Shown here: one piece after another, positions 7,968 to 15,195 of the stretch
How the letters are laid out: each line of letters begins with the position of its first letter
Numbering within the stretch: position 1 is the first letter of the stretch
Assembly: GCA_029821635.1 (NCBI GenBank)
Contig: JALGSW010000020.1
Span: forward strand, 1-37,672
DNA length: 37,672 nt
Direction of reading: 5' to 3'
From: Candidatus Zipacnadia bacterium
GTDB taxonomy: Bacteria; Armatimonadota; Zipacnadia; Zipacnadales; UBA5352
Notes under the pieces: model-generated
The model's database searches: none
What the model was told of the DNA's origin: nothing
Seen by the model: only the letters and a program-made list of their open reading frames with translations
Program-made: the position numbers and the translations under genes

Positions 7968-9065
7968 ATGCGAGTCCGGATACTGACGGCGATCGTGGTG
8001 TTGGTGGCGCTGATCTTGGCGTGTGCCGCGTGGGCGCAGGATGAGGAGCGTGTCCTGCTCCGCTACCAGTGGAACGCCGGTGAGGAGATCGTCTGGGATA
8101 TCACGTCCGAGACCTCGGGAACGATGGTCATGCGTGACCTGACCAAGGACCCGGTGGAGGAGACGGAAACGCCGATGTGGACGCGCGTGCTGATGCCGAT
8201 GACTCTACTCGTCGAGAGCGTGGACGAGGAGGGCAACGGCACGGTCGTCTACGAAATGGGCACGATGCAGATGGACGTGCAGGTAGAGGGGAAGCAGAGC
8301 TACATCGTCCTCGACCCGAAGGCGAGCACGATGACGGTGGACGGTGAGGAGAGCCCGCTGCCGCCGGGCGCTGGTGCCGGCATGGCCGGATACTACCGGA
8401 TGGTCATATCGCCGCGCGGCGACGTGCTGGAGATGGAGCTGCCCGAAGGTCTCGGCGCCATGGGCCTCACCGGCGGCGCGGACATGTCGCAGTGGATGCG
8501 GATGTCGCAGCAGTGGTCGGTTGCGTTCCCGGAGGAGCCGGTGGGCTTCGATTATGTCTGGGGCGCAGCGTTCGATATGCCGCTCGTCGCGCTGGGGGCT
8601 GTGGCTGGCGATGAGGAGCAGGACGGGGAACACGACCATGATGGGCAGGGGGAGCATGGCGAAGAGGGGGAGCACGAGGCTGGGGACGATGCGCCATCGC
8701 TCATAGCTGGCTCGACGCTCTACCGCATGGCCGGCACACGACTGGTGGCGGACGTGGACTGCGTGACCCTCGACATGCTCAGCGCGATGGACATCGAGAC
8801 GATGCCGGTACCCATGGCGGGCGCCTTCGGCGGGACGGAAGGCGAGGGCATGGAGCTCGCCATCGGCCCGATGCACATGAGCATAAGCGGCGGCTTCGAC
8901 TTCGACCCGGCCGGCGGGCGGATGGTGGGCGCGGACACGCGGGTGGTGATTGATATGATCCAGCGGATCAAGGGCACGGTCCAGACGCCGGAGGGCGAGC
9001 AGGAGATGAACATGGAGATGATCACGCGCGGCATGACCATCGACTCGACCATTGAGGTGAGGTAG
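7968..9065 (+). CDS. secreted DUF6263-like protein with His/Asp/Glu-rich insertion (paralogue 2)
   Basis: The ATG at 7968 follows GGAGG at 7955-7959. The 365-residue product is a close paralogue of the protein at 6258-7343. It has the same signal-peptide ending (LILACAAWAQDEERVLLRY), the same GNGTVVYEMGTMQMDVQ and SPRGDVLEMELPEGLGAMG blocks, and the same C-terminal TPEGEQEMNMEM and STIEVR. The acidic/His stretch is also kept (EQDGEHDHDGQGEHGEEGEHE, around residues 218-238), but its residues have drifted while its composition is preserved. That suggests selection on charge or metal binding rather than on exact sequence. No catalytic motif is seen. It probably acts at the cell envelope or outside the cell. 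The gene ends only 40 bp before the convergent toxin gene on the other strand. Confidence 0.8.
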   Translation: MRVRILTAIVVLVALILACAAWAQDEERVLLRYQWNAGEEIVWDITSETSGTMVMRDLTKDPVEETETPMWTRVLMPMTLLVESVDEEGNGTVVYEMGTMQMDVQVEGKQSYIVLDPKASTMTVDGEESPLPPGAGAGMAGYYRMVISPRGDVLEMELPEGLGAMGLTGGADMSQWMRMSQQWSVAFPEEPVGFDYVWGAAFDMPLVALGAVAGDEEQDGEHDHDGQGEHGEEGEHEAGDDAPSLIAGSTLYRMAGTRLVADVDCVTLDMLSAMDIETMPVPMAGAFGGTEGEGMELAIGPMHMSISGGFDFDPAGGRMVGADTRVVIDMIQRIKGTVQTPEGEQEMNMEMITRGMTIDSTIEVR

Positions 9066-9105
9066 GGGGCGGAGGGTCGAGGGCGGTGTCACATACGTCC
9101 GGCAG

Positions 9106-9357
9106 TCAGCGGTAAACGCCTCCGCGGTGCCCGATGTCACGTACGGAGACCCGTCGCCGGGAATGGTCAACAGCCAGAATAGCCCGGTAGGGCCCGACGC
9201 GCATCCGGTATAGACCGTCAAACTGCCCCTTCAGCGGCCTGACAACGCGCCCTGGCACCGGCCAGTCTGCGAGCCTCTTGAGTTGCGCTATCACGCGCCG
9301 TCGGGTCTGAAGGTCCAGGCTAAGCAGTTGCTTCTCCGCCCTGGGCTCCAAGCTCAA
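9106..9357 (-). CDS. RelE/ParE-family toxin, probably with a 5' frameshift
   Basis: The 83-residue frame starts at a TTG (9357) that overlaps the antitoxin stop as TTGA. It shows the RelE/ParE fold signature: AEKQLLSLD, then RRVIAQLKRLADWP, LKGQFDGLYRMRVGPYRAILAVDH and a C-terminal IGHRGGVYR. Such toxins act either as ribosome-dependent mRNA endonucleases or as gyrase poisons. Compared with the paralogue at 14620-14880 (YSISFTGRARKQFLKLD), the first beta strand is missing here. It is present one frame away, as VTRYSVEL from a GTG at 9371-9373. Removing one G from the pair at 9348-9349 fuses it into YSVELEPRAEKQLLSLD. The gene therefore looks inactivated, or produces a shortened toxin. Confidence 0.75.
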   Translation of the reverse strand: MSLEPRAEKQLLSLDLQTRRRVIAQLKRLADWPVPGRVVRPLKGQFDGLYRMRVGPYRAILAVDHSRRRVSVRDIGHRGGVYR

Positions 9358-9611
9358 CCGAGTACCTTGTCACCGAGTTCCTCCGACTTCCGCTCGACCT
9401 CTTCCAGGGGAACCCCCGGATCGGACTCACCGGCGAAGAAGGCCCGCAGCGCCTCCATCTCCTCCTCATCAGGCTCCCAGACGTCGTCGTCCTGTGCGCG
9501 CCCACTCAGGAACTCGATGAAGTCGATCAGTTCGTACTTGTGGAATTCGGAGAGCTGCCGCGCTTTCTCCCGGGCGCTCTCCAGGTGCTTGTCTATCGCT
9601 GACGTCGCCAT
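9354..9611 (-). CDS. antitoxin of RelE/ParE-type module 1
   Basis: An 85-residue acidic protein precedes the toxin gene and overlaps it by four bases, the standard antitoxin-then-toxin order that allows translational coupling. It starts MATSAIDKHLESAREKARQL and contains a helical LIDFIEFLS segment. Its C-terminal half is acidic (EPDEEEMEALRAFF), as expected for the toxin-wrapping tail. A good AAGGAGG ribosome site lies just upstream of the ATG at 9611. It is a clear paralogue of the antitoxin at 14867-15124 (AID-HL, EKAR-LS, LIDFI-LS and AG shared). I do not recognise a DNA-binding domain such as RHH or HTH, so autoregulation is uncertain. Confidence 0.75.
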   Translation of the reverse strand: MATSAIDKHLESAREKARQLSEFHKYELIDFIEFLSGRAQDDDVWEPDEEEMEALRAFFAGESDPGVPLEEVERKSEELGDKVLG

Positions 9612-9632
9612 CTGCGTCCTCCTTCCATTCGC

Positions 9633-9661
9633 ATGATACCCACGCGAGGCCCTTGTGTCTA
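9633..9661 (-). promoter_or_regulatory. sigma70-type promoter of TA module 1
   Basis: On the minus strand TAGACA (9661-9656), a 17-bp spacer and TATCAT (9638-9633) lie just before the antitoxin gene. The -35 box overlaps the stop codon of the upstream lyase gene. The paralogous module has the same arrangement at 15147-15175, and both share GGGTATCATGC around the -10. Confidence 0.65.
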
Positions 9662-12600
9662 CCTCTCTGGCACCAGCGTCAGATAGTCCAGCGCGAGGCC
9701 GTCGCCGAGGTTCGACATGCGGATCGTGTGGGTGCCCGCGGTGAGGTGAAACGCGGGCCCGAGGCGGCGCACCGCCCAGTCGCTGCGCGTGGTGCAGAAG
9801 CCGCCGGTGCGCGGGAAATGCAGCCGCGCGTAGTCCTCGCCCGGAAGCTCGCCATCGATCGTCAGATCGCGCGTGGTCTTCGCGGAATCCGTCGCGTAGC
9901 GCGCCCAGATGACGTAGTCGCCCGCCGCCGGGACCTCAACCGTCCACTCCAGCCAATGCCCGAGGTCCGCGTGCCACATCGTGATCATCCGCCCGACGTT
10001 GCCGATGCGCTCGAGCACGCTCACCTCGCCGCCGCCCTGGCCGCTGAAGTCCTCGGCCTGCACGGTCACAGCGCCCTCAACGCCCGCGAGGTCCGGCTCG
10101 GGAAGGTGCACCTGTGTGGTCGCCTCGCCGATGTTGCCCGCGGCGTCCTCGGCCACCACGCGCACCATCAGCAGCGTCGCATCCTCCGGCGCCTCGAACT
10201 CCACCTGCTCGCCCTCAACCTCGCGCCCGTCCGGCAGCGTCCAGCGTACGCTTCCCAGGTCACCGTCAAGGTCTTCGACGGCCGCGCTGAGGCGGACGGT
10301 GCGGCCATCGCCAGGCGCGAACGCGGTCTTGCCCTCGATCCGCACCTGCGGCTCGGCGGCGTTGAACCATCGGCCCTCGTAGAGCGCCGCCCACGGCGAC
10401 CAGCCACTCGGCGCCGAGACGCGCGCCCGCCCCGGACCGGTCAGCTCCAGCGCGTAGAAGCCATCGGCGGTCGCGTTGCGCGGGGCGACCTTCGAGCCAT
10501 CCGGCCCCAGTAGACGCCACTTCAGGTTGCCAGAGAGCTTCGTGCAGTCGAGCGCGCGCGGGCCGTCTCCGTGCGAGCGCAGGACGATGCGCGTGACGCC
10601 CTCGGGCACGTCCACCTCGAGCCCGTCCTGCAGAGACAGGACGACCGGGTTGATCGAGCTCGTGACCTGCCACGGCCCCGCGCCCTGCGCGAGTTGCAGG
10701 CGGTAGACGCCCTTGAGGCCGTCCTCGACGACGATCCGCCCGTCATCGGCGGGGCGCATCGATGCGCCGTCGGGAGCGGTCAACTCCGCGGCTCCGGCGG
10801 GAGCCGGGTTGCCCTCGCGGTCGAAGACGCGCACCTGCAGCGGGCCGGGCTGCTCCATGCGCATGAGGATCGACGCGCCGTCGAAGCCCGGCTCCTGCAG
10901 CCGGTACAGGCGGTCGAGCGCGTCGACGATGTAGGGTGTCCAGCGCATGTGCGCGAGGCTTCCGAGGCCCTCGAAGCCGAGGTTCATGCCCCGCACCGCG
11001 ACATCGGCGAACAGCGGGTCGCCGGTGATTTCCGACGCGAAGAGCAGCAGGCCGCCGAGCGTGTCGGCGCGGCTGCCGGTCAGGCTGCTGTCCGGGCACG
11101 AGGTGTAGCGGAACATCTCCGCCTCGTCTTCCCAGATCTCCTCGATCACGTAGCGCGCGGCATCCGGCACGGCCTCCTCGACGCGCTTGTCGCCGGTTGC
11201 GAGCCAGTAGTCGTGCAGCCCCACGCCGAGGACTCCCTGCATGAAGCTGCACAGGCCGCGGCAGCGCGGCTCGCAGTGGCAGTGTCCGGGCACGAGCTGC
11301 CGCGCCCAGCCTGAGCCGGGCGTGCGGCGCTCCATCGTACGATCGACGATGATGCGCGCGGCGTTGAGGTAGAACGGGTCGCCGGTCGCCTGGTAGGTCG
11401 CCATGGTGAAGATCAGGTGCCAGCCGGGGACGCGGCCGTTGGTGAAGTCGTAGTTGTTGATGTAGGAGCCACCGTAGTGATCGGAGATCATGCGCGCGGC
11501 CTCGATCCCCGCCGGGTCGCCGGTGAGCATGAAGTACTCGGTGGTGCCGCGCGTCCAGGTATGCGTCGGCGACTGCCCGGCGCGCGGGCTCCCGTACTGC
11601 CCCTCCATCCGCTGGCTCAGGTACGATCCGACATGTCCGATGGAGTGCGCCCACGAACCGCCGATGTAGCCCGAGTTCGCGTGGTAGTGGCACAGGTCCA
11701 CGTCATGATCGTGCCGCGCCATGTCGCGCATGAGCTGCTGCCACGCGAACGGGGCGTGCCCGCGCACCGCCATCTGCGCGGCGGTGTGATGGCTGTCGTA
11801 CTCCCCGTTGCCCCAGTTTGCGCCGCGTTCGCCCCACCAGTCGCCGTAGTTGAGCATTCCGAACTCGTGCACGCTCTCGCGCCGGCCCTCGGTGGATTGC
11901 AGCAGCCGGTCGCAGATGTCGTCGTAGCGCGGCGTGCGGCCCGCGGTGATCGGCACGAAGTCGCCGAACACGCCGCTCGCGAGGTACCAGTCGGCGGGCG
12001 CCGCAATCACCGGGGGCTCCCCCGCCAGCGCCGCGAGGGTGCCGGCGTCCGCGCCGCCGGTGTCGAGCCACAGATCATGCGTCTTCGCAGTACCCTGGCG
12101 GATCTTGTAGACGCCGCCCTGCAGGTAGTAGTAGAGCTTGTAGAGGTCGCGCTCGGTGCAGTCATCGTACTCGCCATCGGCGAAGTCGGGGCAGATGTCC
12201 ACGTAAAGCGCGCCGCCGTCCACGCCGATGCCCTTGGGGTAGAGCTGCCAGAAGTCGCCGCAGGCCAGCGTCACGTCGCCCGCCGAGACCCAGCCCGGCG
12301 CGCGCGTGCCCTCCGCCGCGCCCGAGTAGCTGTCATCGCGTAGCTGCGCGATGCCGGCGCTGCCGGCGAGCGAGGCGCGTACGGGCTCGTCGGCGCCGAT
12401 CAGCGCGTCTCCCGCGCCCGCCACCAGCGGCAGTTCGAAGCGGATCGCGTTGAGCTCAGTGAACTCCTGGCCGGAGTTGTCGTTCATCCAGCGGTAGGTC
12501 GCCTGCACCGCGGGGAAGCGCGCGAAGAACGCGAGCCGGATGCGGTACTCGAACAGGTCCCCCGCGTCGCCGGTGTGGTGGCCGTCGAGGCGCACGACCG

Positions 12601-14455
12601 CGCGCATAGGCCCGGCCTCCTCAACCACGACCTCCTCCGGCGCCGCGAGCGTGTCGTATGCGCTCCCGGCGTCATCGACCAGCGTGATCCGCGCCGGTCG
12701 GTCGGGGTCGGTCAGCGCCACGCCATCGCGCTCCAGCCGTGTGAAGAGGCCGCTCGCGCGCAGGTCGAAGCGCGCGCTCAGCGGCCCGGCGGTTACCGTC
12801 AGCGCGTCGCCATCGCGCGTCACGGTCACCGGATCGGGTGCCTCCGCGCGCGTGACGTCGCGCCCGAACTCCAGCGTCAGCGCATCGGTCGCAGCCGGTG
12901 CGGCGGTGTCGAGCAGCGCGGCCTTCACAGAGCCGTCCGGCCAGCGCACCATCGGCTTCGCCTGCAGCGGCAGCTCCTCGCCTCCCGCCAGCAACCGCAG
13001 GTGGTCGGTCGAGTCGAGCGCGCCCTGCGCAAAGGGTATCCCGACGGTCAGCGGGTAGCCCGCGGGCAGCTCGCGGCCGTCGTTGAGCACGCTCAGTAGG
13101 ACGCGCTCGCGCGCGGCCGCGCATGGCGCCACCTCCGGCTCGCCAGCGGTGAAGCGCGCGGTGTGCTTCCCCGCGTCCGCGGCATCGACAGTCAGCGTGT
13201 AATTGCGCCCGGCCTCCAGGCCTGGCAGGTAGACGCGATGGTTCTGCAGCGGCTGCTCCTCGACGATCTCCTCGCCTGCGCCGGTGAGTGTGCAGGCGAC
13301 CGGCCAGGTGGTGATCCACGTCGCGCGCATGGCCTCGCGGTCCCAGTCCCAGCCGACCTCAAGCTGCCCGAGGCGCTTCGCGGGGACGAGCAGCTCCGGG
13401 CGCTCGGCAAGCAGCACGATGTCCTCGACCACGCACGGCCCCGCGCCCGCTGCGCGCAGCGTGATCGTCTCGTTGCCGGTAAACCGCATCGGCCGAGACA
13501 TGAAGAAGAGCCGCTGGCGCTTGTTGCCCTCATCGGCGATGAACGTCCCGACCGGCTCGCCATCGACCTCGAACTGGTACACCTCGCGGCCGGGCTGGTC
13601 GTAGACCACCGCGCCGAGGTGCCGGCGGCCGGCCGTGGCGCGGGCGCTGAGCGAACCTTCACCGGAGGTTCGGCGCATCGCGGGCCAGCGGTACTCCGAG
13701 TGGTTGTACGTGAATCCCTCGGCCTCGCAGTCCTGGAACGAGTTGATGATGACGTTGCGCTCGTCGCCGTTGATGCGCCAGAGCAGCGCCATGTCCTGCG
13801 TGACCTCAAAGCCCTCGCCCTGCGTGATGTCGGCCAGTGATCTCACCCTCTCGCGATCCGAGTCGCCGGGGCCGCTGACGTTCGTCCACCCGACGGAGTC
13901 GCGGCTCTCATGCGGATTGCGCTGCTCGCACAGTATCATCTGCCGGAAGACAGAGCTGCCGTCGAGCTGGTTGAGCGGCAGGTCGGCGCAGATGAAGAGC
14001 ACGCCGTCCTGTAGCGCGACGCGGTGGAGTGGGAAGTCGGCGCGGCGGTCCTCGCCGAGGTAGAACATCTGCGAGGGGGCGCCGCCGGAGTGGCCGTAGG
14101 TGGTCTCGCAGCCCATCCCCGCGCGACCGGTCTGCGGATCGTTGTCGGCGTCCACGTAGAGGATCAGCGAGGTGTTGTCGAAGGTGTGCGGCTGGGCGAA
14201 CTCAATCGCCCAGAGCCAGCGCCCGCGGGCGACGTTGCCGAAGCGCACGCGAGTCAGGTCGAAGCGCTCGTCGCCCTCCTGCGTCACATCGCCCGCGGCG
14301 TCTTCGACGATGACTTCGAGCGTTTCGGGGAAGGCCGGGTCTGTGAGGAGCTGCTTCTCCAGCGCGTCGGAGAGGCCGTCACCGTCGGTGTCCTGCGCGG
14401 CGCATGGGATGGCGATCAGCGCGAGCATCACGGTCAGGGCGGCGAGCGGTCTCAT
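9659..14455 (-). CDS. secreted multidomain PcRGLX/YetA-like (PL26-type) polysaccharide lyase with C-terminal CBM
   Basis: The ATG at 14455 is preceded on its strand by AGGAG with a 7-base gap; a longer frame start at 14539 would add a non-signal extension and is rejected. The 1598-residue product begins with a signal peptide (MRPLAALTVMLALIAIPCAAQ). A calcium-binding thrombospondin-3-like DTDGDGLSDALE follows at 22-33, and then a fibronectin-like region around 355-440. Residues about 450-560 match the N-terminal RIFT-barrel of PcRGLX/YetA exo-rhamnogalacturonan lyases (VGIPFAQGALDSTDHLRLL, VRWPDGSVKAALLD). An alpha/alpha-toroid region follows, with HYHANSGYIGGSWAHS. Towards the end there are an Ig/PKD-like module and a CBM6/35-like domain (VQAEDFSGQGGGEV, HWLEWTVEVPAAGDYVIWARY). 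The likely role is extracellular cleavage of rhamnogalacturonan-like polymers. The substrate is inferred from the fold, and catalytic residues were not assigned. Confidence 0.75.
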   Translation of the reverse strand: MRPLAALTVMLALIAIPCAAQDTDGDGLSDALEKQLLTDPAFPETLEVIVEDAAGDVTQEGDERFDLTRVRFGNVARGRWLWAIEFAQPHTFDNTSLILYVDADNDPQTGRAGMGCETTYGHSGGAPSQMFYLGEDRRADFPLHRVALQDGVLFICADLPLNQLDGSSVFRQMILCEQRNPHESRDSVGWTNVSGPGDSDRERVRSLADITQGEGFEVTQDMALLWRINGDERNVIINSFQDCEAEGFTYNHSEYRWPAMRRTSGEGSLSARATAGRRHLGAVVYDQPGREVYQFEVDGEPVGTFIADEGNKRQRLFFMSRPMRFTGNETITLRAAGAGPCVVEDIVLLAERPELLVPAKRLGQLEVGWDWDREAMRATWITTWPVACTLTGAGEEIVEEQPLQNHRVYLPGLEAGRNYTLTVDAADAGKHTARFTAGEPEVAPCAAARERVLLSVLNDGRELPAGYPLTVGIPFAQGALDSTDHLRLLAGGEELPLQAKPMVRWPDGSVKAALLDTAAPAATDALTLEFGRDVTRAEAPDPVTVTRDGDALTVTAGPLSARFDLRASGLFTRLERDGVALTDPDRPARITLVDDAGSAYDTLAAPEEVVVEEAGPMRAVVRLDGHHTGDAGDLFEYRIRLAFFARFPAVQATYRWMNDNSGQEFTELNAIRFELPLVAGAGDALIGADEPVRASLAGSAGIAQLRDDSYSGAAEGTRAPGWVSAGDVTLACGDFWQLYPKGIGVDGGALYVDICPDFADGEYDDCTERDLYKLYYYLQGGVYKIRQGTAKTHDLWLDTGGADAGTLAALAGEPPVIAAPADWYLASGVFGDFVPITAGRTPRYDDICDRLLQSTEGRRESVHEFGMLNYGDWWGERGANWGNGEYDSHHTAAQMAVRGHAPFAWQQLMRDMARHDHDVDLCHYHANSGYIGGSWAHSIGHVGSYLSQRMEGQYGSPRAGQSPTHTWTRGTTEYFMLTGDPAGIEAARMISDHYGGSYINNYDFTNGRVPGWHLIFTMATYQATGDPFYLNAARIIVDRTMERRTPGSGWARQLVPGHCHCEPRCRGLCSFMQGVLGVGLHDYWLATGDKRVEEAVPDAARYVIEEIWEDEAEMFRYTSCPDSSLTGSRADTLGGLLLFASEITGDPLFADVAVRGMNLGFEGLGSLAHMRWTPYIVDALDRLYRLQEPGFDGASILMRMEQPGPLQVRVFDREGNPAPAGAAELTAPDGASMRPADDGRIVVEDGLKGVYRLQLAQGAGPWQVTSSINPVVLSLQDGLEVDVPEGVTRIVLRSHGDGPRALDCTKLSGNLKWRLLGPDGSKVAPRNATADGFYALELTGPGRARVSAPSGWSPWAALYEGRWFNAAEPQVRIEGKTAFAPGDGRTVRLSAAVEDLDGDLGSVRWTLPDGREVEGEQVEFEAPEDATLLMVRVVAEDAAGNIGEATTQVHLPEPDLAGVEGAVTVQAEDFSGQGGGEVSVLERIGNVGRMITMWHADLGHWLEWTVEVPAAGDYVIWARYATDSAKTTRDLTIDGELPGEDYARLHFPRTGGFCTTRSDWAVRRLGPAFHLTAGTHTIRMSNLGDGLALDYLTLVPER

Positions 14456-14619
14456 CAGCGTGCTCCTGGCGGGACGAGGCTGGGATGGTGCGGATACCTT
14501 CGCGCAAAGAGCTGCAAGGGCCTTCTTGCCGGGCTTCACATCACGCGACGACGGTAGAGCGAGGGCGGTTCAGAGGCAGGACAATAGGCCGGGCGGTCGC
14601 CGAGCTGGGGAAGGGGCTG

Positions 14620-14880
14620 TCAGTTGTAGACTCTCCCGCGGGGTGCTACCGCGGCGATCGATATGTGCTGGTCCTCGTGATCGATCGTGAAGATCACTCG
14701 GTAGGCGCCAACACGCAGTCGGAGGGAGCCTTGGAGGCGTCCCCTGAGCGGGGCTATATCGAGGGATCGGTCCGGCCACTCCCGCATACGGTCAATCGCG
14801 TCTGCCACCCGATCCTGTGTGTCCGCGTCAAGCTTCAGGAACTGCTTCCGCGCGCGACCGGTGAAGCTAATCGAGTACAC
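14620..14880 (-). CDS. RelE/ParE-family toxin of module 2
   Basis: The 86-residue protein starts at a GTG (14880) inside the antitoxin's last codons (14-base overlap), which implies translational coupling. It has a complete RelE/ParE layout: VYSISFTGRARKQFLKLD as strand and helix 1, RVADAIDRMREWP, LRGRLQGSLRLRVGAYRVIFTIDH and the terminal VAPRGRVYN. The conserved Arg residues of the central sheet (LRLRVGAYR) are present. It appears intact, unlike its paralogue at 9106-9357. The toxin is expected to block growth when free of its partner. Whether it cleaves mRNA on the ribosome or targets gyrase cannot be told from sequence. It lies 164 bp upstream of the large lyase gene, on the same strand. 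Confidence 0.85.
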   Translation of the reverse strand: MYSISFTGRARKQFLKLDADTQDRVADAIDRMREWPDRSLDIAPLRGRLQGSLRLRVGAYRVIFTIDHEDQHISIAAVAPRGRVYN

Positions 14881-15124
14881 GGTTCTGCGCTTCCCGCCCC
14901 TCTCGCTTCACCTGGTCCCAGGGGATGTCTGCGGTATCCTGCCCCGCCAGCAAAGCCTCAACGGCCTTGATGTCCTCTTCGCAGAGGTCCAGCGCCTCGT
15001 GCTCTTCTTCCAGATGGCTAAGGTACGCGATGAAGTCGATCAGTGCATGCTTCCGCAAGTCCGAAAGCCTTCGCGCCTTCTCCCAAGCCTCCCGCAGATG
15101 GCTATCGATTGCGTCCGAGGCCAT
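14867..15124 (-). CDS. antitoxin of RelE/ParE-type module 2
   Basis: An 85-residue acidic protein (MASDAIDSHLREAWEKARRL, LIDFIAYLS, then an acidic EEEHEALDLCEEDIKAVEAL tail) is encoded directly upstream of the toxin and overlaps it by 14 bases. It aligns along its whole length with the antitoxin at 9354-9611, so the two modules are paralogues. A GAGGAGGA ribosome site precedes the ATG at 15124. The gene sits 71 bp after the end of glgA on the same strand, but it has its own promoter at 15147-15175. It is therefore likely expressed independently of the glycogen run. No DNA-binding fold is recognised. Confidence 0.8.
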   Translation of the reverse strand: MASDAIDSHLREAWEKARRLSDLRKHALIDFIAYLSHLEEEHEALDLCEEDIKAVEALLAGQDTADIPWDQVKREGREAQNRVLD

Positions 15125-15146
15125 GGCACTTCCTCCTCACGATGGC

Positions 15147-15175
15147 ATGATACCCGCGAAGATCGGTGTTGTCCA
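15147..15175 (-). promoter_or_regulatory. sigma70-type promoter of TA module 2
   Basis: On the minus strand TGGACA (15175-15170) and TATCAT (15152-15147) are separated by 17 bp and lie 22 bp before the antitoxin ATG. Both boxes match the consensus in five of six positions. The -10 context GGGTATCATGC is the same as at module 1 (9633-9661), which suggests a shared operator. Confidence 0.65.
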
Positions 15176-15195
15176 CTACAGCTTCGCTGCGGCCC

